From an uncultured Ruminococcus sp. (GTDB lineage Bacteria; Bacillota; Clostridia; Oscillospirales; Acutalibacteraceae), in assembly GCA_902762335.1 (NCBI GenBank), contig CACWNZ010000066.1:1-14431 (forward strand): a stretch of 14,431 nucleotides of DNA. Reading direction: 5' to 3'. The position numbers and the translations under genes are program-made. Numbering within the stretch: the first letter of the stretch is position 1; each line of letters begins with the position of its first letter. The notes below the pieces were generated by a model. That model worked only from the letters and a program-made list of their open reading frames with translations, was not told where the DNA came from and did not search any database. Below, piece by piece: positions 1-5,681 of this stretch.

Positions 1-814
1 CGCTCGCCGCAAAGAAGCTCCCGTCCTCACGGGTGCAGAAATAGCCCTTTTCTTTGCCCTCCTCATAGATATCGTAGCCGTCCTCGATCTTAACGCCCGC
101 ATCTATTATCGGCACGAGCCTTATCCCCATGCCGCGCATCTCGCTGACGAAGTTCTTGAAGTCGGGGAAGCGCTCCTCGCTCACGGTGAAGTCCTTATAG
201 CCCTCCATGTAGTCTATATCAAGATAGACCGCATCGAGAGGGATCTCGTTTTCTCTGTATTCTGACGCGACCCTGCGCACGTCGTCGGCTGTATAATAGC
301 TCCATCTGCTCTGCTGAAAGCCGAACGCCCATTTCGGCGCGATATAGCTTCTGCCGGTCATTTTTCTGAGCTGTGACACTATATCGGCGGGACTGCCGCC
401 GTCTATCGTGTAGAGGACGAGATCCTTTTCCGAGGGTTTTATCACGAGTCTGTCATAGTCGGTATAGCCTATATCGAAGGTCACCGAAGCGCCGCTGTCA
501 ACAAAAATGCCGAGGCTGCTTTTTCCGCTGATGATAAGAAAATTATGCGAGCCGTACAGAGAACGCTTATCTTCGGTATGTACGGGGTCGTCGCTGTTGA
601 AGCTCTCGTATATATGACCCCTTTTGTTTATGCCCCTCGGCGCTTCGCCGAGACCGTATACAATATCGCTGTCGTCAAGACCGAGAGAAAATACAGGAAG
701 ACCGTTTTCGTCCCTCGACGGCGCGGGAAGGGTAAGTTCCTCACGGCAGGCGGGGATATCGGCAATAACTGCGCCTGTATCCAAGGGGCTGCCGAAAACG
801 TATTTTTTTATCAT
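1..814 (-). CDS. Glycoside hydrolase family 31 protein (alpha-glucosidase/alpha-xylosidase type), N-terminal part, truncated by the window edge
   Basis: The minus strand is open from an ATG at 814 to the left edge, giving 271 residues without a stop. An AGGAG ribosome site lies 9 nt before the start. Family-typical stretches are visible: YGLGEAPRGINKRG (about residues 53-66), the N-terminal beta-sandwich, then WAFGFQQSRWSYY and LDIDYMEGYKDFT at the beginning of the catalytic barrel. In GH31 these line the substrate pocket. The catalytic aspartates, which come later in the barrel, lie outside the window, so alpha-glucosidase, alpha-xylosidase and related specificities cannot be separated. No signal peptide is seen, so the enzyme is probably cytoplasmic and acts on imported oligosaccharides. 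The gene reads away from a long AT-rich intergenic region. Family assignment is confident; substrate is unknown. Confidence 0.93.
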   Translation of the reverse strand, partial: MIKKYVFGSPLDTGAVIADIPACREELTLPAPSRDENGLPVFSLGLDDSDIVYGLGEAPRGINKRGHIYESFNSDDPVHTEDKRSLYGSHNFLIISGKSSLGIFVDSGASVTFDIGYTDYDRLVIKPSEKDLVLYTIDGGSPADIVSQLRKMTGRSYIAPKWAFGFQQSRWSYYTADDVRRVASEYRENEIPLDAVYLDIDYMEGYKDFTVSEERFPDFKNFVSEMRGMGIRLVPIIDAGVKIEDGYDIYEEGKEKGYFCTREDGSFFAAS

Positions 815-850
815 GAGATCAGGCTCCTTTCTGTGCGCTGAGTTTTAGTT

Positions 851-856
851 ATTATA
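851..856 (-). promoter_or_regulatory. Extended -10 promoter element for the GH31 gene
   Basis: Read on the minus strand, TGTTATAAT gives a perfect TATAAT with a TGn extension at the upstream side. No good -35 is seen 17-18 bp further up (TAGATT). The predicted start of transcription near 845 leaves a leader of about 30 nt before the ATG at 814. Confidence 0.5.
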
Positions 857-910
857 ACATAAAACCGAAGGATAATCTATAAATATTTTGTTAATTTCTC
901 TTGAGAGAAA

Positions 911-974
911 AATAATACCGCAGTCCTTTCGCGGGATCTCCCTTCAAGATCCTGTCCGAGACTGCGGCATTATT
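911..974 (-). other. Long intergenic hairpin (terminator-like or structured RNA)
   Basis: Fifteen-base arms at 911-925 and 960-974 are complementary. An inner stem, GGATCT/AGATCC, lies at 934-939 and 947-952. The only mismatch in the outer stem is A:C when read on plus but G:U when read on minus, and the minus-strand copy is followed by ATTTTTCTC. Both points favour a minus-strand RNA ending here. No minus-strand gene lies upstream of it in the window. The GH31 -10 element lies downstream of it, so it need not be part of the GH31 leader. It lacks the conserved T-box sequence. Confidence 0.45.
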
Positions 975-1284
975 CTGCGGCAAATAACAGAGAGTGCCCG
1001 TTCTGTCCATTTATTGCGCAGTTATAATCTTACACCAATTTAAGCAAAATGTCAATAAATTATTAAATATGATTTGTTTTTTTATGTGAAAATTCCAAGT
1101 CTAATGGCGGGAAGAACGGTTTTAAGAATAATAACGACAGTATATGTTGAAACACGGTGGAGTATTTTTAGAATATAGATACAGAAAAACAGCTAAAAAT
1201 TGTTAAAAAAAACATTGACAAGATAATAATACAAATTGTTATTTCTGACCGTAAAAAGATTACAAAAGGTTACAAATATTTCAA
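975..1284. other. AT-rich intergenic stretch without a recognisable gene
   Basis: About 310 bp of AT-rich sequence with many short A and T runs. No open frame with a ribosome site was found on either strand. A TTGACA at 1215-1220 lacks a convincing -10. One isolated TGTTGAAAC (1145-1153) resembles the boxes of the array that follows. If the array is an origin, this would be the natural unwinding region; that is inference only. Confidence 0.4.
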
Positions 1285-1399
1285 TGTTGAAAACTCTTAA
1301 AACTTTCCACAAGGAAAATTGTGGATTTATCAACTGTTTCAACCGAGTTTTCAACATTTATAAACCCCGTTTTCCACTTTATTAACCGAGTTTTCAACA
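1285..1399. other. Cluster of DnaA-box-like 9-mers, five of them at 21-24 bp intervals (candidate origin-type region)
   Basis: Nine-mers close to TTWTCMACA occur at 1285-1293 (inverted TTTTCAACA), 1303-1311 (CTTTCCACA), 1320-1328 (inverted AAATCCACA), 1327-1335 (TTATCAACT), 1348-1356 (TTTTCAACA), 1370-1378 (TTTTCCACT) and 1391-1399 (TTTTCAACA). Start-to-start distances of 24, 21, 22 and 21 bp put the five forward boxes on nearly one face of the helix. The 20-bp block containing GAGTTTTCAACATTTA is exactly repeated at 1341-1360 and 1384-1403, and a diverged middle copy starts at 1363. The boxes resemble DnaA boxes (TTATCCACA and variants) of clostridial origins. No dnaA or dnaN gene is in the window. 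It could instead be a DnaA-controlled promoter or the site of another protein. Confidence 0.5.
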
Positions 1400-1410
1400 T
1401 TTACAGAATG

Positions 1411-1416
1411 TATAAT
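1411..1416 (+). promoter_or_regulatory. Possible -10 element for the small membrane protein gene
   Basis: A perfect TATAAT sits 12 bp after the last DnaA-like box. The -35 position is poor (GAGTTT with 17-bp spacing) and overlaps that box, so a protein bound to the array would affect this promoter. The leader to the ATG at 1523 would be about 100 nt. Confidence 0.35.
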
Positions 1417-1522
1417 GGGGAAAGATAATTTCCGGGCGGAAAAATCAGCCGTAATAACGGTCTATAAAGCTCACAGCGGGGCATAATATCCTTACGATAC
1501 TTATTATAAAGGGGCTGACGAT

Positions 1523-1789
1523 ATGCTCAAGGGCATAAACCATACGGTGATAGAGGTAAATGAAACGGGCAGCGGGTATTACGAGAGGGCAATACTTATA
1601 GTCAGACCCGAATATGCCTCTGCGCAGAGAGCCGTGCTTGAGAACGAGGCAAGGCGTATGCTGAAAAGACTCGGTGCGCCCTCAGCCGTAAGAAGCGCTG
1701 CGCGCCTGCGCAGAAGGCTGATAACAGGCGCGGCGATATTTGTGTGCGGGGTGCTGGCGGGTATCCTGCCGTTCCTTATATTCCGGTGA
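1523..1789 (+). CDS. Small membrane-anchored protein of unknown function, 88 residues
   Basis: The frame starts with ATG after an AAAGGGG ribosome site about 8 nt upstream. The N-terminal two thirds (residues 1-65) is soluble. It begins MLKGINHTVIEVNETGSGYYERAILIVRPEY, which gives a beta-strand-rich start, followed by a basic helix (ARRMLKRLGAPSAVRSAARLRRR). The C-terminus, from about residue 67 to 87, is one hydrophobic segment ending FLIFR, so the protein is probably tail-anchored with its basic face in the cytoplasm. I recall similar short proteins with a conserved MLKGINxxVIEV-like start in related Clostridia, but I know no function. It lies directly downstream of the DnaA-box-like array, and its neighbour encodes another membrane protein. 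Confidence 0.7.
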   Translation: MLKGINHTVIEVNETGSGYYERAILIVRPEYASAQRAVLENEARRMLKRLGAPSAVRSAARLRRRLITGAAIFVCGVLAGILPFLIFR

Positions 1790-1850
1790 ATAACGGGGGG
1801 CGGCTTCGTCATATAAATAGGCAAGGCTGAACTATGACGGAGCTGATCCC

Positions 1851-2378
1851 TTGAAAAAAATATTTATCCTGCCCTTCGGGGCTTTGATATTTCTGTGCGG
1901 GCTCGTGCTTCAGTTCTCGTATGAGACCTCGGGCGGCGCAGCGTGGAGTATGTTGATAGCAAGCCTGTCCTCAAGCCCGTGGGAGCTTGCAAAGCCCTAT
2001 ATGCTCGTATTTATTATGTGGAGCTTTATCGAGCTCTCCTGTCTGCGCCCGAGGCTGCTGCACTTTATCTGCGCACGAATTATTTCGCTGTTTATATTGC
2101 TGATGACGAGCTGCACTGCGCTTTTATGTCTTGGCGAGCTCAGGGTCGAAGCGCCGTGTATGCTGTCGGTCATATTTATCTGCATACTTGCAGCCGAAAC
2201 GGCGGAGTATCTTATGTACCGCAGCAGCATAAGAACGGAGCTGTTTTTTGTTCCGCTGATAATATCATTCGCGGTAGTGTTCTTCTGCATACTGTTCTGC
2301 AGCTTTTATCCGCCGCCCTTTGCGTTTTTCCGCGCGGGCAGCAATATTATGAATACGTTTCCCCTTTTGTTCGCTTAA
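1851..2378 (+). CDS. Polytopic membrane protein, DUF6512-like, 175 residues
   Basis: I chose the TTG at 1851 because GGAG lies 8 nt before it, and because the nearby upstream ATG (1834) reads into a stop after six codons. The protein begins MKKIFILPFGALIFLCGL. It has about five hydrophobic segments, near residues 4-23, 49-65, 73-95, 102-122 and 131-153. The spacing of FSYETSG, then SPWELAKPYMLVFIMWSFIEL, resembles the H/F-x-YEWSG...SxWEHxKLxFxPML pattern of DUF6512 proteins of Firmicutes. That assignment is from memory of the family and is tentative. Function is unknown; the location is the cell membrane. It lies 61 nt after the small membrane protein gene, so the two may be co-transcribed. 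Confidence 0.65.
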   Translation: MKKIFILPFGALIFLCGLVLQFSYETSGGAAWSMLIASLSSSPWELAKPYMLVFIMWSFIELSCLRPRLLHFICARIISLFILLMTSCTALLCLGELRVEAPCMLSVIFICILAAETAEYLMYRSSIRTELFFVPLIISFAVVFFCILFCSFYPPPFAFFRAGSNIMNTFPLLFA

Positions 2379-2410
2379 GCGGAATAATGACAGGATCAGA
2401 GGAAAAATGC

Positions 2411-2439
2411 TTGCGCCCGGTATGCCCGGATGCTATAAT
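2411..2439 (+). promoter_or_regulatory. Promoter of the GNAT acetyltransferase gene
   Basis: TTGCGC (2411-2416), a 17-bp spacer and TATAAT (2434-2439) with a TGC extension. The start of transcription would lie near 2446, about 24 nt before the ATG at 2470. Confidence 0.55.
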
Positions 2440-2469
2440 GATAAATCATAAGCGGCGGGAGGAAAAGAA

Positions 2470-3006
2470 ATGTATCTAAGACCGTATAAAAAGGAAGACG
2501 CGAAAACGATACTGTCATGGTGCAGGAACGAGGAGATCTTCAGAAAATGGACGTCTGACAGATATGACCGTTACCCGATAACGGAAGACGACATGAATCA
2601 TAAATACCTTGAGCTCAACGGGGACTGCTCCGAGCCCGATAATTTCTATCCGATGACAGCCTGTGACGAAGACGGCATAGTCGGGCATTTCATACTCAGA
2701 TATACGGGCGGGGATCACCGTATCCTGCGCATAGGCTTCGTTATCGTTGACGATAAAAAGCGCGGCTGCGGATACGGCAGACAGATGATAGGGCTTGCCC
2801 TCGAATACGCCTTCAGGATCGCAGGAGCCGAGCGGGTAACTATCGGCGTATTTGAGAACAACGAGCCTGCATATAAATGCTATAAGGCGGCGGGCTTCAG
2901 AGATGTTCCTCAGGAGCGGGAGGAGATATGCGCGTTTTTCGGCGAGCGGTGGAGGATAAAAGAGCTTGAAGCGGACAAAATCAGCTTTGAGAACGGTATC
3001 CGATAA
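2470..3006 (+). CDS. GNAT family N-acetyltransferase, 178 residues
   Basis: Transfers an acetyl group from acetyl-CoA to an unidentified amine; cytoplasmic. The N-terminus MYLRPYKKEDAKTILSWCRNEE is the usual first strand and helix of the RimJ/RimL-like branch. Motif A is visible around residues 91-120: LRIGFVIVDDKKRGCGYGRQM, with RGCGYG as the pyrophosphate-binding loop. Motif B follows as VTIGVFENNEPAYKCYKAAGF. An ideal GGAGG precedes the ATG by 8 nt. The gene has its own promoter and is followed by the tRNA-Leu promoter, so it is probably monocistronic. The substrate could be a ribosomal protein N-terminus, an aminoglycoside or a small metabolite; nothing nearby decides this. Confidence 0.9.
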   Translation: MYLRPYKKEDAKTILSWCRNEEIFRKWTSDRYDRYPITEDDMNHKYLELNGDCSEPDNFYPMTACDEDGIVGHFILRYTGGDHRILRIGFVIVDDKKRGCGYGRQMIGLALEYAFRIAGAERVTIGVFENNEPAYKCYKAAGFRDVPQEREEICAFFGERWRIKELEADKISFENGIR

Positions 3007-3052
3007 GCGATGCCGTTCCGCGCGTTCTGCGCAGAAAAAAATCCGCGCAAAG

Positions 3053-3081
3053 TTGACAAAACCATCAAAACGTGATAAACT
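3053..3081 (+). promoter_or_regulatory. Promoter of the tRNA-Leu/tRNA-Gly unit
   Basis: TTGACA (3053-3058), a 17-bp spacer and TAAACT (3076-3081) with a TGA extension. It ends 15 bp before the tRNA-Leu 5' end, and no other promoter is visible between the two tRNA genes. Confidence 0.65.
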
Positions 3082-3096
3082 CATATTATCATCTGC

Positions 3097-3180
3097 GCCG
3101 GTGTGGCGAAATCGGCAGACGCAAGGGACTTAAAATCCCTCGGTAGCAATACCGTACCGGTTCAAGTCCGGTCACCGGCA
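3097..3180 (+). tRNA. tRNA-Leu (anticodon UAA)
   Basis: An 84-nt class II tRNA. Acceptor arms GCCGGTG (3097-3103) and CACCGGC (3173-3179) pair fully and the discriminator is A3180. The anticodon stem AGGGA/TCCCT encloses CTTAAAA, giving anticodon TAA. A long variable arm (CTCGGTAGCAATACCG) and the TTCAAGT T-loop follow. CCA is not encoded, because TTA follows, so it needs a CCA-adding enzyme. A GC hairpin of the tRNA-trailer family starts 5 nt downstream. Confidence 0.97.
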
Positions 3181-3185
3181 TTAAC

Positions 3186-3209
3186 GCCCCGATGCTGAGG
3201 TATCGGGGC
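3186..3209 (+). repeat. tRNA-trailer GC hairpin, short copy (between tRNA-Leu and tRNA-Gly)
   Basis: GCCCCGAT and ATCGGGGC enclose an inner pair and a TGAG tetraloop. The 24-nt hairpin has the same length, the same CTGAGGT apex and the same GCCCCG/CGGGGC base as the hairpins at 5539-5562 and 6160-6183. Inner positions differ by paired changes (A-T and T-A here; T:C mismatch and C-G there), which supports a selected RNA structure. It lacks the long A and B arms of the full element and has no T-run, so it is more likely a processing signal or element remnant than a terminator. Confidence 0.6.
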
Positions 3210-3227
3210 AAAATTAAATATCCCGAT

Positions 3228-3298
3228 GCAGGTATAGTATAGAGGTAGTACATCAGCTTCCCAAGCTGAGTGGGCGGGTTCGATTCCCGTTACCTGCT
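3228..3298 (+). tRNA. tRNA-Gly (anticodon CCC)
   Basis: A 71-nt tRNA. Acceptor arms GCAGGTA and TACCTGC pair fully and the discriminator is T3298. The anticodon stem TCAGC/GCTGA encloses TTCCCAA, giving anticodon CCC. The T-arm has GGTTCGATTCC. CCA is not encoded. It lies 47 nt after tRNA-Leu and is probably transcribed with it. The repeat element begins at the very next base. Confidence 0.96.
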
Positions 3299-3416
3299 GA
3301 AACGCTCCCTCACTTCGTTCGGGGGCTCAGAGAATAACGAATAGTGAATAGAGAATAGTTAACAGTGGTGCTCCGAGGGGCGTTTCTGTATTCTCTGTTC
3401 ACTATTCTCTTTTTTA
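3299..3416 (+). repeat. tRNA-trailer pseudoknot-type element, copy 1
   Basis: The element starts at the base after tRNA-Gly. Arm A GAAACGCTCC (3299-3308) pairs with A' GGGGCGTTTC (3377-3386) with one T:G wobble. Arm B GAATAGTGAATAGAGAATA (3339-3357) pairs with B' at 3389-3407 over 19 bases with one wobble. The order A-B-A'-B' is interleaved, so both helices together would form a pseudoknot; singly, the B:B' hairpin is followed by TCTTTTTT and could terminate transcription. A local hairpin GCTCCC/GGGGGC (3304-3326) competes for arm A. The element explains nearly all of 3299-3416. No ORF of note lies in it. Confidence 0.65.
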
Positions 3417-3507
3417 AAATATATGTCGGTCGGATCTAAGCAAAGATCAAAAAACGGCGCTCTAAGCTGAATTTTTCATTATTCTGAAAAAATAAACGTC
3501 CGTTTCT

Positions 3508-3536
3508 GTAACCTTTTGCCGTTTTCGGAAACTAAT
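3508..3536 (+). promoter_or_regulatory. Candidate autoregulated ECF-type promoter of the sigma operon
   Basis: GTAACC (3508-3513) followed by TTTT, then AACTAAT (3530-3536) after 16 bp, lies just upstream of the ECF sigma gene. AAC-type -35 elements are typical of ECF sigma factors, which commonly drive their own operon. No good housekeeping TTGACA/TATAAT pair is seen between 3417 and 3564. The -10 assignment is weak. Confidence 0.35.
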
Positions 3537-3564
3537 ATACAAAAAGGCGAAAGGGAGTGAGAGG

Positions 3565-4083
3565 TTGAGCGGCTTTGATGAGATATTCGATGCTTATTAT
3601 GCGGACGTATACCGCTTTTTGCTTAGCCTTTGTTCCTATAACGAAGAAACGGCCGAGGAGCTGACACAGGATTCGTTTTATCACGCTTTTCTCGGATACT
3701 ATCGCTTCAGGGGAGATTGTCATATAAAGACCTGGCTTTTGGGGATCGCCAAAAAAAGATTTCTCGTCTACCTTCGCAGGCACAGGCATACCGAAATATC
3801 GATAGAAGATGCCCTGCCCATGCTGTGCGATGAACACGGCGGAGCCTTAGAGGATCAATTTGATAAAAGAGCCCTCATCGCAGATGCACTGAAGATAATT
3901 TTCGGTTTTCCCGAAAATATGAGATACGTTTTTCTGGAAAGGATATACAACGGCAAGAGCTATTCGGAGATCGCGCGGCAGCTCAATATCTCCGGGAATT
4001 CGGCAAGGGTGCTGTATTTCAGAGGAAAACAGCTGCTGAGAAAAACATTGAAGGAGGAATACGGATATGAACTTACCGTGTGA
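3565..4083 (+). CDS. ECF-type RNA polymerase sigma factor, 172 residues
   Basis: The start is TTG at 3565, with GGGAG 7 nt upstream; no ATG in frame fits the conserved N-terminus. Sigma region 2 covers about residues 5-75 (DAYYADVYRFLLSLCSYNEETAEELTQDSFYHAF, then the DNA-binding KTWLLGIAKKRFLVYLRR). Region 4 covers about 110-165, with the helix-turn-helix YSEIARQLNISGNSARVLYFRGKQLLRK. No regions 1, 3 or other extensions are present, as expected for ECF sigma factors. The next gene overlaps by 17 bp and encodes a zinc-finger membrane protein, the usual anti-sigma partner. It should therefore direct an envelope-stress or surface-signal regulon, after release from that partner. The signal is unknown. 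Confidence 0.93.
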   Translation: MSGFDEIFDAYYADVYRFLLSLCSYNEETAEELTQDSFYHAFLGYYRFRGDCHIKTWLLGIAKKRFLVYLRRHRHTEISIEDALPMLCDEHGGALEDQFDKRALIADALKIIFGFPENMRYVFLERIYNGKSYSEIARQLNISGNSARVLYFRGKQLLRKTLKEEYGYELTV

Positions 4084-4633
4084 TATTGTAGGGGATATGC
4101 TTGTGCTGTATGAGGACGATGCACTGAGTGATGAGAGCCGCGCCGCGGTTGACGAGCATCTCAAAACCTGTACCTCATGCCGGGATCAGATGCGGGTGAA
4201 AAAGAAGATCAAAAAAATCGTCATTACCACAGTATGTGTCCTTATATTGCTGGGCTGGTGGATGTTTACCTCGGTAACAACGAACAACCCGAATATCTTT
4301 GAAACGACAGGCGCGTATTTTCAGCTTTACGTTCTCGGAAAAGGACACGTTGTAGTCAAGAATGACCCTTTTACGCTCTATTGCGAGGCGAGACAGGAGA
4401 TAGGCGGAACGGTGGTGCTGCTCGGAGCTTACGGCTTTGAGAATACACACGTAATGGACGACCTTAAGCGGATCATAATGATAAAGGATAATGAGCTTTA
4501 TTACGCCGACGTTTACGACAATCGGTTTATCGCTCATGCCACCGTAACGAAAGCGGATATCCCGCCGGAGACACAGGCGGTCATGATCGAGAGATTCAGA
4601 AATAAGCAGTCTGAAGTAAGTACGGGCGAATGA
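4067..4633 (+). CDS. Membrane anti-sigma factor with zf-HC2-type zinc finger, 188 residues
   Basis: The start ATG overlaps the sigma gene by 17 bp and has AGGAGG 9 nt upstream, a layout that ties synthesis of the pair together. The N-terminal domain has the ZAS/zf-HC2 signature: C5, then H31-x3-C35-x2-C38 (HLKTCTSC), which binds zinc and holds the sigma factor at the membrane. A lysine-rich stretch (43-50) precedes a single transmembrane helix at about 51-68. The external domain (about 70-188) is unlike any family I recognise and is probably the sensor. It is predicted to bind the upstream ECF factor and release it on a surface signal. No terminator is obvious after it. Confidence 0.9.
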   Translation: MNLPCDIVGDMLVLYEDDALSDESRAAVDEHLKTCTSCRDQMRVKKKIKKIVITTVCVLILLGWWMFTSVTTNNPNIFETTGAYFQLYVLGKGHVVVKNDPFTLYCEARQEIGGTVVLLGAYGFENTHVMDDLKRIIMIKDNELYYADVYDNRFIAHATVTKADIPPETQAVMIERFRNKQSEVSTGE

Positions 4634-4715
4634 CTGCGGCTTATTATATAAGAAGCGCTGAGCATTTGCAGGCTTTAGGAAATTTGCCAAAAGTGTGGAA
4701 AGAACGCTAAAGATG

Positions 4716-4724
4716 TGATATAAT
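4716..4724 (+). promoter_or_regulatory. Extended -10 promoter of the DUF6273 gene
   Basis: TGATATAAT combines TGn with a perfect TATAAT (4719-4724). The -35 position (TGGAAA) is weak. A small CAGCG/CGCTG hairpin lies in the leader before the ribosome site. Confidence 0.5.
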
Positions 4725-4796
4725 TATTTAAGCAAAATTGCTCAAAAACAGCGGGAAAACGCTGACAGGCAAAACAAAGAAAGGACGGAGAAAACC

Positions 4797-5336
4797 ATGA
4801 TGCTGAATGAGATAGTAAAGCTCGGGAGCTATTTTCAGTCGGATGCGGAGACAAAGGAGCCTATAGAATGGGTCGTCATCGAAAAGACGGATACCTGCGC
4901 GACCCTGATAAGCAAAAGCATTCTGTCAGAGAAGGAATTCAACAAGGAATATGTCAGAAGATGGACCTGGAAGAACAGCTCGCTCAGGCAGTGGCTGAAC
5001 ACGGAGTTCCTTGACAGCGCATTTTCTGATGAGGAAAAGCAGACGATGCTCCCCGACGAAGACGGCTTTTTCGTATTTATTCTGAGCTGTGAAGAAGCAA
5101 GCACGCTTATGACCATGGAACAGCGAGCCGCCGTAATGACGCCGTTTGCCCTTTCCGGAAGCGCGTACAGATTCAGCGGAAGCGTTGACAACTGCTGGTG
5201 GGTATGCTCAAGGGGATATTCTTCCTCCGACACGATAATCGTAAAACCGGACGGCTATCTCAACGGCGATGCTTACGATAGATTTTCAACGGGAAAATGC
5301 GGTGTACGACCCTGTATAAGAATAAAGACATCATAA
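4797..5336 (+). CDS. DUF6273 domain-containing protein, 179 residues
   Basis: Two adjacent ATG codons (4797 and 4800) follow AGGACGGAG; spacing is 6 or 9 nt, so either could be used. The protein has the family layout: VKLGSYFQS...PIEWVVIE (residues 8-27), then ISKSILSEKEFNKEYVRRWTWKNSSLRQWLN (about 38-68), and a C-terminal CWWVCSRGYSSSDTIIVKPDGYLNGDAY...GVRPCIRIKTS (about 132-179). The C-terminal half looks like the lectin-like or FGE-like fold of DUF6273 proteins. It has no signal peptide or membrane helix, so it is probably cytoplasmic unless tethered otherwise. Biochemical function is unknown. It follows the sigma/anti-sigma pair but has its own promoter, so it may or may not belong to that regulon. 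Confidence 0.85.
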   Translation: MMLNEIVKLGSYFQSDAETKEPIEWVVIEKTDTCATLISKSILSEKEFNKEYVRRWTWKNSSLRQWLNTEFLDSAFSDEEKQTMLPDEDGFFVFILSCEEASTLMTMEQRAAVMTPFALSGSAYRFSGSVDNCWWVCSRGYSSSDTIIVKPDGYLNGDAYDRFSTGKCGVRPCIRIKTS

Positions 5337-5420
5337 AGGGGCGCTGTGCTTCGCTAAAGCGATCGCCGTACGGTCAGGTATAATCTGTCGGTGAAATTTA
5401 AGGCGGTCAAAAATTAGATA

Positions 5421-5450
5421 TTGACAAACCCGTGTCTGATGTATTATTAT
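5421..5450 (+). promoter_or_regulatory. Promoter of tRNA-Ala
   Basis: TTGACA (5421-5426), an 18-bp spacer and TATTAT (5445-5450). The -10 ends 10 bp before the mature tRNA 5' end. The layout mirrors the tRNA-Leu promoter. Confidence 0.65.
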
Positions 5451-5460
5451 ATATCTGCAT

Positions 5461-5533
5461 GGGGGTATAGCTCAGATGGTAGAGCGCTTGGTTCGCATTC
5501 AAGAGGTCAGGGGTTCGATTCCCCTTATCTCCA
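5461..5533 (+). tRNA. tRNA-Ala (anticodon CGC)
   Basis: A 73-nt tRNA. The acceptor GGGGGTA pairs with TATCTCC (two G:T wobbles) and the discriminator is A5533. The D-arm GCTCAGATGGTAGAGC is standard. The anticodon stem CTTGG/TCAAG encloses TTCGCAT, giving anticodon CGC for GCG codons. The T-arm has GGGGTTCGATTCCCC. CCA is not encoded beyond the natural ...CCA formed by C5531, C5532 and discriminator A5533. The full repeat element starts at 5534 with no gap. Confidence 0.96.
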
Positions 5534-5660
5534 GAAACGCCCCGTCACTGAGGTGCCGGGGCTCAAATAATAAAGAATAGAGAATAAATAATAATGAAAA
5601 AAGAAGTGCCAAGGGGCGTTTCTGTACTATCATTTATTCTTTATTCTTTTTTCTTTATTA
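5534..5660 (+). repeat. tRNA-trailer pseudoknot-type element, copy 2
   Basis: Arm A GAAACGCCCC (5534-5543) pairs perfectly with A' GGGGCGTTTC (5613-5622). The local hairpin GCCCCG...CGGGGC with a TGAG tetraloop (5539-5562) competes with A:A'. The B and B' regions (about 5567-5597 and 5630-5660) are still AT-rich and roughly complementary, but their sequence differs from copies 1 and 3. Pairing is thus kept while sequence drifts. The element begins at the base after tRNA-Ala and ends 21 bp before the four-helix-bundle reading frame. Confidence 0.62.
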
Positions 5661-5681
5661 TAAAAAGGAAGTGTTAACACG

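Noticed and set aside
911..974. T-box riboswitch upstream of the GH31 gene
   Set aside because: The conserved AGGGTGGNACCGCG-type sequence is absent, and the GH31 -10 element lies downstream of the hairpin.
1215..1273. Plus-strand TTGACA and a minus-strand GTAACC...CGGTC resembling an ECF promoter
   Set aside because: Neither has a convincing second element, and no gene follows at a sensible distance on the matching strand.
1943..2479. A 178-residue open frame on the plus strand overlapping the DUF6512-like gene
   Set aside because: It has no ribosome site and a composition unlike a real protein (rich in Cys, Tyr and Ala), and it runs out of frame through the membrane protein gene, whose hydrophobic pattern is coherent.
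3040..3050. TTCTGCGCAGAA palindrome with following A-run after the GNAT gene as a terminator
   Set aside because: The run after the stem is A rather than T on the plus strand, and no minus-strand gene ends here.
2515..3084. A 189-residue open frame on the minus strand opposite the GNAT gene
   Set aside because: It is the antisense of a clear acetyltransferase with conserved motifs, and it lacks a start signal.
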